Shown: positions 36,764-49,681 of the stretch, piece by piece
How positions within the stretch are numbered: position 1 is the stretch's first letter
Layout: each line of letters begins with the position of its first letter
From: Glandiceps talaboti
Taxonomy: Eukaryota > Hemichordata > Enteropneusta > Spengelidae
Direction: 5' to 3'
Length of the DNA stretch: 64,000 nt
NCBI RefSeq assembly: GCF_964340395.1
Contig: NC_135562.1
Coordinates: forward strand, 10,629,634 to 10,693,633
The notes under the pieces: generated by a model
Told to the model about the DNA's origin: nothing
Seen by the model: the letters and a program-made list of their open reading frames with translations, nothing else
Databases searched by the model: none
Translations under genes and position numbers: made by a program

Positions 36764-36844
36764 AGGGGGCTGGTTCGGGTATTGGAAAAAGCACGTTGAA
36801 GTCTCATAGAAAATGTACTTTTCCCAATGCCGGGGCCATTCCCT
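36764..36844 (+). ncRNA. microRNA-like hairpin 3
   Basis: The 5' arm GGTATTGGAAAAAGCACGTT pairs with the 3' arm AATGTACTTTTCCCAATGCC with two G-U pairs and two A-C mismatches in 20. The lower stem is AGGGGGCTGGTTCG against CGGGGCCATTCCCT. The loop is about 16 nt. Its 3' arm differs from hairpins 1 and 2 by one base (C to T at position 9). Confidence 0.63.
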
Positions 36845-37450
36845 ATTCAATCTACGTTCATTCTTTTTTTTTTTTCCCCTCCATCGCTAGTTCCCAATCC
36901 ATACGTAAGCTTCTCATACATTGAACTTTCCTAGTACAGGAATAATTTGTATGCAATGATCATGCACCAGATTATATCATGTTAAAATGACAATGACGTG
37001 CTGTGATATTTTAACATCCTTGTTACAGCTGCTGTACTACATATGTGTATAGTTTACTTGATAAATTTCATCTAATGATAACACCCATGTATATTATTAC
37101 AACTGATAACACATCATGTCATCCTAACGCTACCTCTATGCATGCCAATTATCTTTCTACTTGTACATTCCATTAAGTTTGTCAAATAATGTCCCGATAA
37201 AAAATACAGATAGAGAGAGGACCTGGCATGATGTACACAGTATGTGTAAGTACCTATATATTTTCAATGATTCAAAAAGTCAAGAAGGGGTAACATTTGT
37301 GGTAGATTTGCACTTGATAAGAAATGAAGTTATTCCGAATGACCTTGAGAGTGTGCTACTTAATAGCTGAGTCATTTTGTTCAGCTTGATGAAAAAAAAT
37401 GATATAAAATTTACTAAAATGTTCAATAAAATTGTGTTACACATTGATTC

Positions 37451-39180
37451 TGTGATGTAAGGTCATTTTTGTGTTAAGTCAATGTTCTAATTCACTATAG
37501 AACTAGATAAAGGCGTCTTTCCCCTAAGCAGCATTACGATGTGACCTTTGACCTGGAATGCACTAAAAATAGCTTGAAGGACAGTGTAGTTTTGCCTGTA
37601 CAGGGTCAAGGCCCTTAAAAACCACAATGTACAGCATTTTTATGGGGGTAATAATGTGATAAAATAATTCACTTGTAACATTTCATGTACCTTTTTAGAT
37701 ACACATACATACTGGGTATAATTTGCAAATCCTACTCTAGTGCAAGGACAGCTTGCTGGATGTCTGCTGCCCTCTAGTGGTGATGGTGAGAAAACCACCT
37801 GATGATGATGATGAAGCGAGAAATGTCAAATACAATGTTGGTACTGTGTAACAGACTAACACAGGATCTCCATCACACTTTATTTACATCAGTACCTTCA
37901 AATGTAATTTTCACTTTTCAAATCTGCGGTGAAGTAATAAAATAGACGTTGATTTAATAAATGATCTTGGAGTGTATTGGTATATTTCTGTATGTTTCTG
38001 TATATGTGTTGACTCAAATGTAGCATGTAAAAATTTACAATTTGCTGGAAATGTATTCACATCAAAACAGAAATTTACATTTTATGCCCATTTTATACAA
38101 ACCTTACTAAGATCACGGGGTATAGAAAATGGTGAAATACAGACACTGGTGATTATGATTCATGATTTACAAGATAACAATAATTAATCGGCATGTTTGT
38201 AATAAGTAGCGTACCTGTATGTTGTGTGTTGTAAACATAAATAAACTCCAACCCCCTCTATTCATCAATTTACACAAACAGAAATTTGGTTCCCACACTG
38301 TGTTATAGCTCAGTTTTCACTCCAGTCTTTGCAGTGAAGTCCTACCCAGACTATACCCATCTACTCATCAGTTTTACTTACCTAGCTCCAAGTCCCTTGA
38401 ATGTCTTCAAAAACCTGTATAACTCATTGCAGGTTAGTGTTCACTGGCTCTGTTTGATACAACCATGCAGAAATTGGCACATTCCACACTAAGAAGTAAG
38501 ATTACCATTTCATGCAACAGTTGGTTTACGCAAGATAAACCATTTAAAGTTCTGTAACTAAACACAGACACTCGTGTGCTACTATACGTGCATGGTGGCA
38601 CATTACTTCATTTCATTTAGACAAAATATAGCAAGACGCTTCATTTAATCTTTAAAGTGTTGCATGTCCAGTTTCTGTGTGGTTATATCAAACAGACAGT
38701 GAACACTTAACTGCAATGGGCAGTATTTATGTTATTGCATTCTCCCCAGTAAGATTATACCCCAACCCTATTTACAGGTTGGTAACCCTAAATCTGCCCG
38801 CTTCATTCCATTCAAGACACCCCCTCCCACCCCTGACCTACAAATAGAGCCAATTAGGGAATGTTCCCTTTTATAGTTTGCTTCACTCTGATTAGTATCT
38901 GATCAAGGAGAACAGTTCAATGCTCTGTTGTATTTCACTACTATGTGCTTGTCTTGTACATTTTTGTTTATACTTCATTTGATGGCTCTAAGGAGGTAGG
39001 CAGTCACCTGATGTAAAGACAAGAGAACGTAAAGGGCAAACAGAGTAAATGTGAAAGACGGTAACAATTGGAAAATTAGATTTCTCCTTCATCAGTTTTT
39101 TAATCAGACAGTGGTTGACTTGTTACGTTCATTGCGATGTCTTTTAAATTGCATTAGAAATAGATTAACTGTAACAAAGC
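37451..39180. other. No gene seen
   Basis: No exon or RNA gene is recognised. 38290-38470 and 38680-38710 contain short inverted matches ('gttcactgtctgtttgatac'-like in both orientations), suggesting an old foldback element from about 38420 to 38720. Confidence 0.4.
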
Positions 39181-39262
39181 TAGTCTAGCGACTCGCCCCC
39201 AGGCTTTCAAAAATCTCTTCTGAAGGAGAAATCGAAAGCCATAGATATAGCTTCTAGACTGA
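39181..39262. mobile_element. TAGTC-ended element, short copy
   Basis: Begins 'tagtctagcgactcgccccc' then 'aggctttc', with 'cttctgaaggagaaatcg', and ends with a reverse 'tagtctag' ('cttctagactgac'). It shares its left half with the element at 60890-61022. Confidence 0.55.
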
Positions 39263-39347
39263 CGCACCAGGCTCCATTTTCAAACTAACATGTATTTTCT
39301 TGCTCTTAAAAGGAATATTGCAATGTCCGTAAACCATTTTAATACCC

Positions 39348-39352
<5 letters not shown>

Positions 39353-39378
<26 letters not shown>

Positions 39379-39486
39379 GTAAATGCAAAGGAGTAACCCA
39401 TTAGACATGAAATACGGTTGATAATCAAAGAAATCAACCAATCTCCTAGATCAGATTGGTATTGGCATGGGGGGGGGGGGGGGGGC
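39353..39486. repeat. Two long poly-G tracts
   Basis: About 27 G at 39353-39379 and about 17 G at 39470-39486, among the longest G runs in the window. On either strand they could form G-quadruplex or i-motif structures and are prone to length change. Confidence 0.95.
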
Positions 39487-39862
39487 TACTCCCCTTATTT
39501 GAATATACAAATACTTGTATGTGCCACCCTTTGGGGTGCGTTTTCTAGGCCTTTGGTCTAAAGCAGGGTCTGTTTTTTCAAGCTGAAGAGTCTAAAACAG
39601 GGTCCACTTTGCATTATTTATTATTTTGCTTGGCCTAAAATGTGGTCCATTGTCCTTTACCAAATCATAACTGTCATTAATTGCCCCAAAATCTTGCGTC
39701 CTAAGGAAAATGTATTTTGTCTAAACTTCCATCTTTTAAAAAACCTGTAATGGTCTAAAATGGGGTAGTGATTTTTGGTCAAACTGGGTCGAAAATGGGC
39801 CTGGGGTTTCCAGCACTGGCCACACACCCCTACCAAGGTGGCCACAGGTATCACCCTGGGAT
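39487..39862. mobile_element. Dispersed element with 'tctaaaacagggtc' phrases
   Basis: Begins 'ctactccccttatttgaata', followed by 'gtgccaccctttggggtgcg' and several 'gtctaaa(a/g)cagggtc' phrases, and ends 'ggtttccagcactggccaca', 'cacccctacca'. I recall this style of repeat from several marine invertebrate genomes. I cannot assign it to a class and it has no intact coding region. Confidence 0.5.
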
Positions 39863-40514
39863 TGGTCGTAAAAGAAAGAAATAAACAAATAGGTTGGAAA
39901 ACAAAACCCTGTAGAGAAGTTTTATGAAAAAAGTTCATTTACCTAGTAATTTAGACCACTGGCCCCATACAAGGTTACTGTACATTAATCTAGTATGTTG
40001 ACTAATATACAAGTGAAAAAATAATTTTTCGTTCATAATAACCCCTGACAATATAATTATAATAACTATAGGGGAATAATGTCGGTGGTGGATATTTTGT
40101 AATATCTTCTGATCAGATTTTGTTGACCTGTTTTCCAATACAATCTCTTTATCTCTACCTAAATCTCTTACTTAGAATTTATTGCACTGAATGCCATTGA
40201 CCTTTGACCTAATGAGATGAGGGAATGATAGTGAGATGGACTGTTGTTGATCTTATAAGACCACAGTAGAGTGCATCTGCTAATCCATTAGTAACTAATC
40301 TGCTAATCCAGGCCCACTTAATCCAGTATTTGACAATTAGAATTATGAGAAATGTGTATTTTGTGACTCTTCAAGAACCATTATTATTATAAAGGGGTGT
40401 GATCATGTGCAATATTGTCATGATTTTGGGTGTAAAACAAACTAAAGTGTTATCAGTCCACTGTTTAGAACACCAGGCCAGGTGGACATGTTTGTTTTTG
40501 GCTTTTAAATCTAT

Positions 40515-40670
40515 ATGGTGCCATATCTATATGGTTAGAGTGGCCAGCTTGGAATGTGTATGTTGCTGGTTCAATCATCGCAGCTTGTTTGATTCTATGA
40601 GGCTAAAGTTGAGAGCCAGTGTGCCGATATAGGTCTGTGCCGATATAGGTCTGTGTCAAGGGAGGGTAAA
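40515..40670 (+). mobile_element. tRNA-derived SINE
   Basis: 'tggttagagtggcc' fits a pol III A box and 'gctggttcaatcatcg' a B box at about 35 bp distance, as in a tRNA head. It is followed by a body with the direct duplication 'gtgccgatataggtctgtg'. No tRNA cloverleaf with an anticodon stem could be built, so it is not a functional tRNA. Confidence 0.6.
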
Positions 40671-42499
40671 TCATTGTACAGGAGTATCATCATGACAATT
40701 TATCAAATAAGTACTATGATGTGAAATTAGAAAAACTGATATCCTAATATATACTGTAAACCTGCACATTTTCGCTTAAGACCTATTTTCGCTGGAAAAC
40801 CAAAAAATGCAAAAATAAATAGTGACTAAAATGCCTTCTTGTACATGAACACAATGTACCAGTCTGGTAATTAGTGAAAATTGGTCTTTGAGAACTAGCT
40901 GAAGACTAAAATTGCAAAATTTTGTCGTAGTGAAAACATCTATTGTTTACAATCATAAAATATTAGCTGATTCATTTGTCTGTATATTAAAACACACGTT
41001 CTGAGGCTTTCGGAATTTAATTCTAGCTTTAATTCTATGTATGTAAATTTTATGTAAATTTCAATACAAAGATTTACTGTACAACTGAACTAGTGAGAAG
41101 TAATTTACAGATCAAAGGTGAGGCTTCACACCCCTAGAAACCTTCCTCAAACAATGTTGACATTAAAATGTTTCAAGGAGATGTGAAGCTTTCAAACTTA
41201 GCTTCCCCTAATGCCTCAGCCCAGTGAAAAGTGTGGCTCTTCCTCATGTTCCTCAGCCAGATTGGATTTGTGTAAGTTTATTTTTGGGAGGTAGTGTGAT
41301 GCAGTTGTGGTGAACATGACTCTTCAAGGTCCCCAAGCAAAATGGAAATATTCAGCCAAGATAAAATGTGTTCAGTTTTGTTCTCATTATTGATCATATA
41401 CGTTTGTAAAGTATACTCTGAAAATCATTTTTTTTTAAGGGGAGGGGGTTACTTTATTTATGACATTATTTATGACATTGTAATCTGTGGTCAAATATAA
41501 TACATTTTGATCATTACTAGGAGAAGATATGATTTTAAAAATTTTCGAATTTCTTGTGTTTGTCAACATTTCCCCAAACAACACGAACTTCCAAACATAT
41601 TCTACTTGAGATGAATTTCAAAGACTGACTTTATGAGTAATTTGGACAAGTTTCTAAACAATTTCTTAACAATCCAAGCATTGTAGCATGATTAGTGAGT
41701 ATCATCGCAACAGTAGAAATTTGATGAGAATTTTGAAAAATGCCTATTTTTTAGTCGCGGATATGAGGATATGAGGTTTTTAATGTCCTTCACACAGATC
41801 ACAAGTACAGAACAATGAAAATTCAGGGTTAATTAGAGCTTACAGTAAAACTCAACAGGAGTTTGGGAGGGCTTGTAGATGGAAAATCAGGCTCAAAACT
41901 TGTGGTAATAATCTAACAGAAGTGACTTTAAAATTACTAGAATTCATTTATTGGTATGTGCTGAAAGATTTAGGGTAGATCAATAACCTACTGGAGGTCA
42001 CACATCAAGGTAACCTTGATCCAAAATATCATCTAACCAAGCATCTGATTGGCCTTCATTGTGAACAATGCCATGTAAGGACCTTTTTGATTGGGCTTCA
42101 TTGTGTATAGAGTTTGACCCAGTTTATGCCACGCTGGCCTTCTCAGTGTTGGATATAACAGATGGATGTAGAAAAGTCATTTAAATATTGACTCAGCATG
42201 TCTCATTCAGAGCTTTATGGAATGAATGATAATGACAGGATTGACAATACAACACATAGAAAAGCTGTGACAAGGGTACATAGTAGGACATAAGTCCACT
42301 CAATACACACACCATCTATTTTCTCTAGATATGAATCTATCAATGTTGTATCGTGTATAGACTTTTGTAGAGTTATAGTTGGATGATTAGTTTTTAAGTG
42401 GGATATTATCAGGAATCCATTCTGTCACGGTGTGTAAAATACTCTAACAATTATTGACAAGTAAAAGAACATTTGTGTCAATTACAATCATGTATTTAC
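40671..42499. other. No gene seen
   Basis: AT-rich sequence, no coding signal or clear element. Confidence 0.45.
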
Positions 42500-42621
42500 A
42501 GCTAAAAATGATGTAGGCTTGGTGTTTCCCTTGTGACATTACATTTACACTACAGCTAAAATGATTGTCAAAAATGTAATGTCCCATGAATAAAACACAA
42601 AGCCTACATCATTTTAGCTAT
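42500..42621. mobile_element. Foldback element, about 45-bp arms
   Basis: Left 'agctaaaaatgatgtaggct' + 'tggtgtttcccttgtgacat' + 'tacattt'; right, in reverse, 'agctaaaatgatgtaggctt' + 'tgtgttttattcatgggaca' + 'ttacattt'. The loop is about 30 bp. Confidence 0.85.
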
Positions 42622-45513
42622 AATAGTTTGATATACATGTACCAGTAAATGTTCATCTTGCTGTGACTGTGTCAGTAAAAGATTGTTGTACTGTTAATAA
42701 ATAGCTAAAAAATGAACGATTAGTGAAATGTACATAACAATGAATCCTTCCGAAATCTAAAACTGATACATACTTCCCAGGTAAAGGAAGTTTTTTTCCT
42801 TATAAAAGGATTCGTAGAAGCCAAACAAAAACAATTCTAGGAAATGTGTGCAAAAAAATCCCCAAATGTTACACCATTGTACCTCTTTGGAGACGTTCTC
42901 AGCTAAAATATTGTTTTATGAGTACTGGTAGTTGGTGAAAAGTGTTCTCAAAGGCCTGTATATTCCAAAAATATGTATGTAGGTATTTCTACTATATCAG
43001 ACCTAAAAAATTTTGTGGTTCTGATTACACTCAATTTTAGAGTAGGTGGGGTAGGTCAATTTTTTTTTTTTTCTATGTGAGAGTGTCAGGTAGTTATGTT
43101 TTCCGTTGTTTCCATATAGTATTTGTTTCTTCTCATCAGATGTACAGCCATTACAGAGTGGAAGAAAAGTTTTATATTGTCTTTTTAAGTTGATGTCAGT
43201 TTCCGCATCCACTATTTCTTGCGAGACTTCACAATTTTTATGATTTTATTTATTAGCTCTTAAATGCATATAAAAAAAGGTTTAGGGTTGACAGTGAAAA
43301 ACTAGGTGGGATCGGGTGACAGGAACCAAACAATTTTTCTTTACACCTCACCATGGGGTGGCAACGTGGACAGACAGACATAGATACAAATTTAAGTTTA
43401 AAAAATGTATGAGAAAAGTTATGTATCACATCAAAACAAAAAAGTGAATTCTTGCTTCAAACGTTAATGTTTCGAAATTTTAATTGGATGGATGGATGGA
43501 TGGGTGGATTTTTCAATTAAAATAAAAAAAAAAAAATAATTCTAGAAAATGGGTCAAAGTCATGTAAGGAATGTGTGACATATATGCAACATCTGTTTTT
43601 CTATTTTAACATGTATGTACCTATCATCACAAATCAGTTATCATTATATAAACACTCATTGATTTTATCTTTCTAATTATTAGTGTATCGTTACTTTGTG
43701 ATAAATGAAGTCAAGTTATTCTGATTTTATAGCCACACCACGCAAGTAGCTTCTGTCTCTCTCTTTTCATCATCCTTGCCACCCATTACAGAATAGTTTA
43801 ATCAGGTCATGCATATTCATTGCAATAAAGTTGGCACATACCATTGATTCCTGGGGTGAATAAAGTAGCCAATAAAGCCCATCCTATCAGAATGATTTTT
43901 GGCATGTGAACTGTAGAGGGCGCCACACCATCGCATTCTATAATTTTGTACCGTTATAACCCTAATCCTCAGTTACTCGGAGCCTTCACTACACCTATTT
44001 TCCAGTAGTAGCTCCAACTTTGATTTCGTACTTTCCAAATTCAAAGTCAAATAATGATAGTTTGAATATTACACACAAGAAAATAGTCACAATCAGAGTC
44101 AAAAGCAAGATCACTATGTATTTGCATACAATGTTTATTTCATGACAACAAAAAATAAATATTTGTCACCTTTATCAGTGTGAAATTATGTACTACGGTG
44201 ACCTACCTGAATTTGAAAATATCAAATATGTAAATATAAATATGTATTTACATTACATTGATCATATTTGACAATATACAATATATTGTAAATTTCATCT
44301 TTTTAGAAAATAGTTTTGTAGTCTTGTTCTTCTGGCTTTTTGTCATTTTATAGCCTTTTGTGTTCATTTCATTGGGTTGTATTTTTACTTCTTCATATTT
44401 TTAATGTATATATTTGTATATTTTTATCTCGACACTGTGAGAAGAGTCTTTAGCTCAAACAGTCCATCAAGTTTAAATAAAGTTTAATAATAATGATAAT
44501 GTCTACATTTTGCATACTTAATAATTGATATTTAATAATGAATTAATTTTTTCTGAATTTCGCCATGTTTTGATTTTTAAGGATTCATCTATGAAGCAAG
44601 AGGCTGTCTGTTCATAGATTTCTGCAAAACTTAATGAGTTGTACTATCAACATCCAGTTGATGTAATATCAAAAAACCATGGGCCACTTTACAACACTGC
44701 CCAAGACACATTGCTCGAAAAAATATACTCTGACAAGAGTAGGTTAAACTTAGTTCTAAATGAATAGATATATTGGTATCTGAAATTTTACATTTTACAC
44801 TTTGTTTTTGTCTTCCAGATCATATTAATTTAATAGTACTAAAACATATTACCCCAAGTTTTGATTTAATACTGTTTCAAAAAGAACATTGAGTACTCCC
44901 CTTGTGTAAATAATTTTGATCCATGTTTGCGGATTTTTTTGTGAAAAAAGTGATCCACTCGGGCAGCACAATCTGTAGCTACCTTCTTCCTATGGGAATG
45001 AATTGTTGATATTATGGGATATATCTCATTAGCCTGTACACAGTGTTAGACACTCCTACTCTGATGTGGTGAATATGGCTTGTTTTCTTTATTTACTCAC
45101 TTTCCTTGTGTATTGCTTTTTGTTTTCACTTTCCTTGTTCTGAAACAATCACTCTGAACAACACACTTAAAAAGCAAAAGACAATTTCTTTTTCTTTTTT
45201 CTTTTTTTTAAAGGGAATTATATTTTTTTTTAAATTTCATTGCGAGGAAAAAAGAATAGTACAAATGACACTTAACGAAGTTTTAGTCTGAGTTAAATAA
45301 AGACATCATATTCAACCCATCACAAATTAATCAGATTGGGACACTGCATGATGTGTACAAATATATAAAGTATCCACATTTTGATAAACACCATTACTGT
45401 GTATATCTCTATTAACTGATATACCCAGAAATTTGAAAACTGTTGTGATACTAAAATGCCACTAACAAGAATTCTTCCATCTTCAATCATTTTTACAAGT
45501 ACTTGGGTAGTTA
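42622..45513. other. No gene seen; probable 3' flank of the SRD5A-like gene
   Basis: Contains a GGAT microsatellite at 43485-43510. The nearest minus-strand AATAAA downstream of the SRD5A-like stop is at 45088-45093 (read as tttatt on plus), so the 3' UTR may reach about 45070. No other gene is recognised. Confidence 0.4.
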
Positions 45514-48500
45514 TCAGTAAAGAAACGGAATTAATATTTTCCTGCTACTTGGATATTCCGGAAACTGTTGTTGATACCTGGATAAGTATATAAATAGAAC
45601 ACAGAGAAATTGACTTGAAGATTGACCATTTTTTATCTGGGTAGCTTGGCAATAGCAATGCCACAACATTAGATCCAGTATTAATTTTGCTTCCATTGAA
45701 TAAATACAGCCACTGTAAGAAATGTGTTGTCTATACATGTACGTAGTGATGATTAAATATATTTTATGAGAGTCACGTATAGTACATTGTAATAAAGTGT
45801 GTATTGAAAGTGGTCATATGGTTGAGAATTTGGGTATTTATTTTGGATTTTTAATTTACAAAAAAGGTTTATCATGGCTTCCTACTTGAAAAATCAATCT
45901 GAAACAGCATATGCCAAGTCAATTTTTGTAACTCAGTACATGGTAAAAGATTAATAAATATGTCAGATGTTTAGTAATGAAAATTCCTACTCACAGAATC
46001 AAAAAAATTCTTGGCAGTGAATCCCAAAGTTTCGTTTACGTCTTGTCAGCACCGTCATGATGTACTACAATGGGTTATTGTCATGTATCTCAGAAGAGAC
46101 ACGAATGATGAAATGAGCTTGAGAGAAATAGCTGAGATCTCCATGCTTGCATATTGGTTTAAAAGTGTGCCTCTTTTGATGAATACATATGGCTTCCTTC
46201 AATCTACGTCTGTAAAGTTGTTCTTCTTTATCCAAGATTTTGACATTTTCCATATCACATTTATGTTGTGACTTCATCAAGTGTTCTCTTATAGCTGATA
46301 ATGGTTGTGACCACTAATTTTTTTCTTTTTAAGCAAATGCCCTGTGGTCTAGCCGATGTCTCATGAATATAGTCAGAGTTACGGTCCTCACATTTAACAT
46401 GGTACATAACAAAATGTTTGTATTGTACATACAATCACAAACTTTTTACACATATTTTAGTTTTTTACAATGAATTGCGTTACAAACACAGACTTGATGT
46501 ATGTTGTTTCACATTGATTTTTCAAGTATGAAGCCATGATAAAATTGTTTTATAAATTAAAAATCCGAAATAATATCCAATCCTCATCCACTGATACGGC
46601 CACTTGTATGACATTGTGTATTTTTAGTTTAGCCAAAAACAGGTGCCAAGTTACAGACTGGGTCAATAAATCATTCCATTGACTAATTAATTTCTGGATT
46701 CAACACATTTCTTTGAATACAATACCATATTTTGAAAAATTAGATAGAGAGTCACATTATAACCACCCTTGTTTAACATACTTATTTCTTGCTTGATGTC
46801 ACATGACCTCTGGTATCATTTGCATACTTACCATATATGGTGATGCCTAGCTCTTGGGATGAATGTGGAGCAACCAAATAACAACCACACACAGCCAGCT
46901 AATGACCATGTTCCTAGAGCCCATCCGATCCATTCTAACATTTCACCAAAATAGTTTGGACAAGATATGAGTTCAAACAAACCCCCATATGGAATGTGGT
47001 ATTGTTGAGTATCTAGGAGTCAACACAAAATAAGAACTGTTATCACTAACTGCTGTTTTCATGAAATATTGAAAAATAAAAACAAAACAAAAATTTCATA
47101 TTATACATTTTTTTACACACATTAAAGCAGGTATTAAAAATAGATTATTAGTCATTTCAACTACTTTAACTGCTGCCAGAATATTGTGTACATCTCTTAC
47201 AAAGACTATGTCACTATGTCACCAACAACAAGTCACTGAGAATGACATAGTCCCCGCTATGATTGGGTTTTAAGGTACTGGCAGTTTATGTTGTCATTTT
47301 CTTGATATCACTACTCTGATCACGCAACAACACTTGTGAACCTAAATCAAACAGACTTAGATATTTTGTGTCTGCTCGTTGGACATGGAACATGCCTACT
47401 CATGTTGTGTCTCCCCGTTGGATGTGAGACATGCCTACTTTTCAAGATGACGTGATGGAATAAACCATTCAACAATGAAGGATGGGTCGGCCTACCGGGG
47501 GGGGGGGGGGGGGGGGGGGGGGACCTGTTCAAGCATGTCTGAGTTATGGCTTTGAACATGAAAACTGTGCCGACAAAATCATATTAGATGGTACCACGAC
47601 GGAAATAGATATGCACATGTATGTCATAGAGCACTGTCCCAATACCAACTTTGAATGAGATCTGTTCAAGCATGTCTGAGTTATGGCTTTGGACATGGAA
47701 AATTCACAAACAAAATGGCTGCCAGGCAGCCATATTGGATCGTATCACGACGAAAATGAATATGCACATGTATGTCATAGAACACTGTCCTAATACCAAC
47801 TTTGAATGAGATCTGTTCATGCATGTCTGAGTTATGGCTTTGGACATGGAAAATTCGCAAACAAAATGTTGGATTGTATCATGACAACAATGAATATGCA
47901 CATGTATGTCATAGAACACTGTCCTAATACCAACTTTGAATGAGATCTGTTCAAGCATGTCTGAGTTATGGCTTTGGACTGGAAAAATTCGCAAACAAAA
48001 TGGCTGCTAGGCAGCCATATTGGATTGTATCATGAAACAAATTGACGTGCATATGTATGCCATTGCATGTTGCCCCTGTACCAAGTTTGAAAAAAATCGG
48101 TCCAGACATCTTCAAGAAATGGCTCTGGACGGATGGCCAGACGGACGGACGCACGGATGCATGGACAGATGGAACCCAATCCATAAGTCCCCGTCCCTGA
48201 CTTCGTCCGGCGGGGACTAACAAAGTCGGCAGCAAAATTTCATCAAGGGTCCTAAAAGGAAGGTCATCCATTGACAGTCAGTGATTGTATGGGTGGGCAA
48301 AAACTATTCTGCAGGGCACTATGGGCGGAAGACGTAGGAGAGAAAGACAGAAAAAAAGGTATGTCAAGAAGATGTCAAAGAATGGGTGGTTGGGGTTTTC
48401 CTGATCCAAAAAAACAGTTGAAATTAGAGACGTCAGGAGAGAAATGGTTGCCAAGTCATCGGTGCCATGATGGTGACCACATTGACCGCTATGAATTCTG

Positions 48501-49628
48501 GGATATGTTAAAGACAAAGAGTCATTTCAGGAAGACAGTATAAAAGAAATGAAAATACAAGAATGCACTTTTCAGTACGGCATAATATGTCATTGTCAAT
48601 GCTGAGGACGCCCTCAAGGTTTAACACTCAATAAGCAATGCTGGTAATGGAATGTCTTCTCTGAACTCTTCACTGAAATCTACTGAATCTTTACCAAAAC
48701 CTAATAAATTGGTCTTTTTCTCACAGGCAATCACTTCATAAAGTTTGAACTAAATCTATTCATACTTTTTGTAGATATACTGCTAATAAATTTAATGAAC
48801 AGACAAATGGGGAGTGAAAACATAATGTCACATGTGTGTGTGGGGGGGGGGGAGGGGTTAAATATTGTTGAGTGATTACTAATAGCATGATATGACGTGT
48901 ATCTTACATACTTGTAAATAATAGTTGATAGAATGGCTTCAACATTGTATCTTATAGACTAAATTATTTCATTTTTTTTTTGTATTTCACCTGATGAACT
49001 TCTCAAACTTCTTAGTTTCCAATCTGACCATTTATTGATACAGAACCCAACCACAAAAAATATGACGCCAAGTAAGAATCTTGGATCACTGAAATATAAA
49101 TGTAATGGTAGAGATAATGTCAGCATGGGCCATGGCATTACAGCTGATTCTGAAAGTTTATTTATACACTACGGTATTACCATCCAACAGGCATTGCTCA
49201 AGACCAGGATGAAGGTTCAGTGTTAGTGCAGGAAGAAACTGGAGTATGCAGGGAAAACCTGCATTGTTCGGTAGAGTCAAACTGAATGACACTCTTCTTA
49301 CATATTTACAGTGTGATAAATTTAATCAAACCCTGAATGGGTTGGAATTCCAACGACAGTGGTAAGAGGCAAGTGGTGTAACCACTCAGCCACTGATAAC
49401 CCATAGTTATATAGATCCCGCTGTTTTAATGAGTTTGTGGATATACATTTCATATTAGATTGGAACAATTTATACATGTTGGTTGACATGACATCTAGTC
49501 TTAAAATCAAACACTACACAGTTTGTGCAAAAACTAATAAATGTTTGAAATGTAACTTACTAGTAATTACTGGTACCCACAACTTGCTAGTTATTATTAT
49601 TATCAGTACCCACAACTTACTAATTATT

Positions 49629-49681
<53 letters not shown>

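Larger units (their letters stand above)
36307..37450 (+). ncRNA. Probable terminal exon of a hairpin-hosting transcript
   Basis: A textbook acceptor ('tttctttttttcatttttac' then AG, cut after 36306) is followed by DNA that closes in all coding frames within a few codons and contains three microRNA-like hairpins. A plus-strand AATAAA at 37425-37430 could end the exon near 37450. I infer a spliced host RNA, perhaps starting in the CpG-rich region at about 21.5 kb. No donor was recognised downstream, and the host could equally be an independent primary transcript. Confidence 0.35.

Noticed and set aside
40515-40590. Functional tRNA gene
   Set aside because: A and B boxes are present, but no complete cloverleaf with acceptor and anticodon stems can be formed; it is better explained as a SINE head.
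47966-48543. Overlapping frames of 80-100 codons on both strands
   Set aside because: They lie in or next to the GTCCCCGC-ended repeat and its tandem array.
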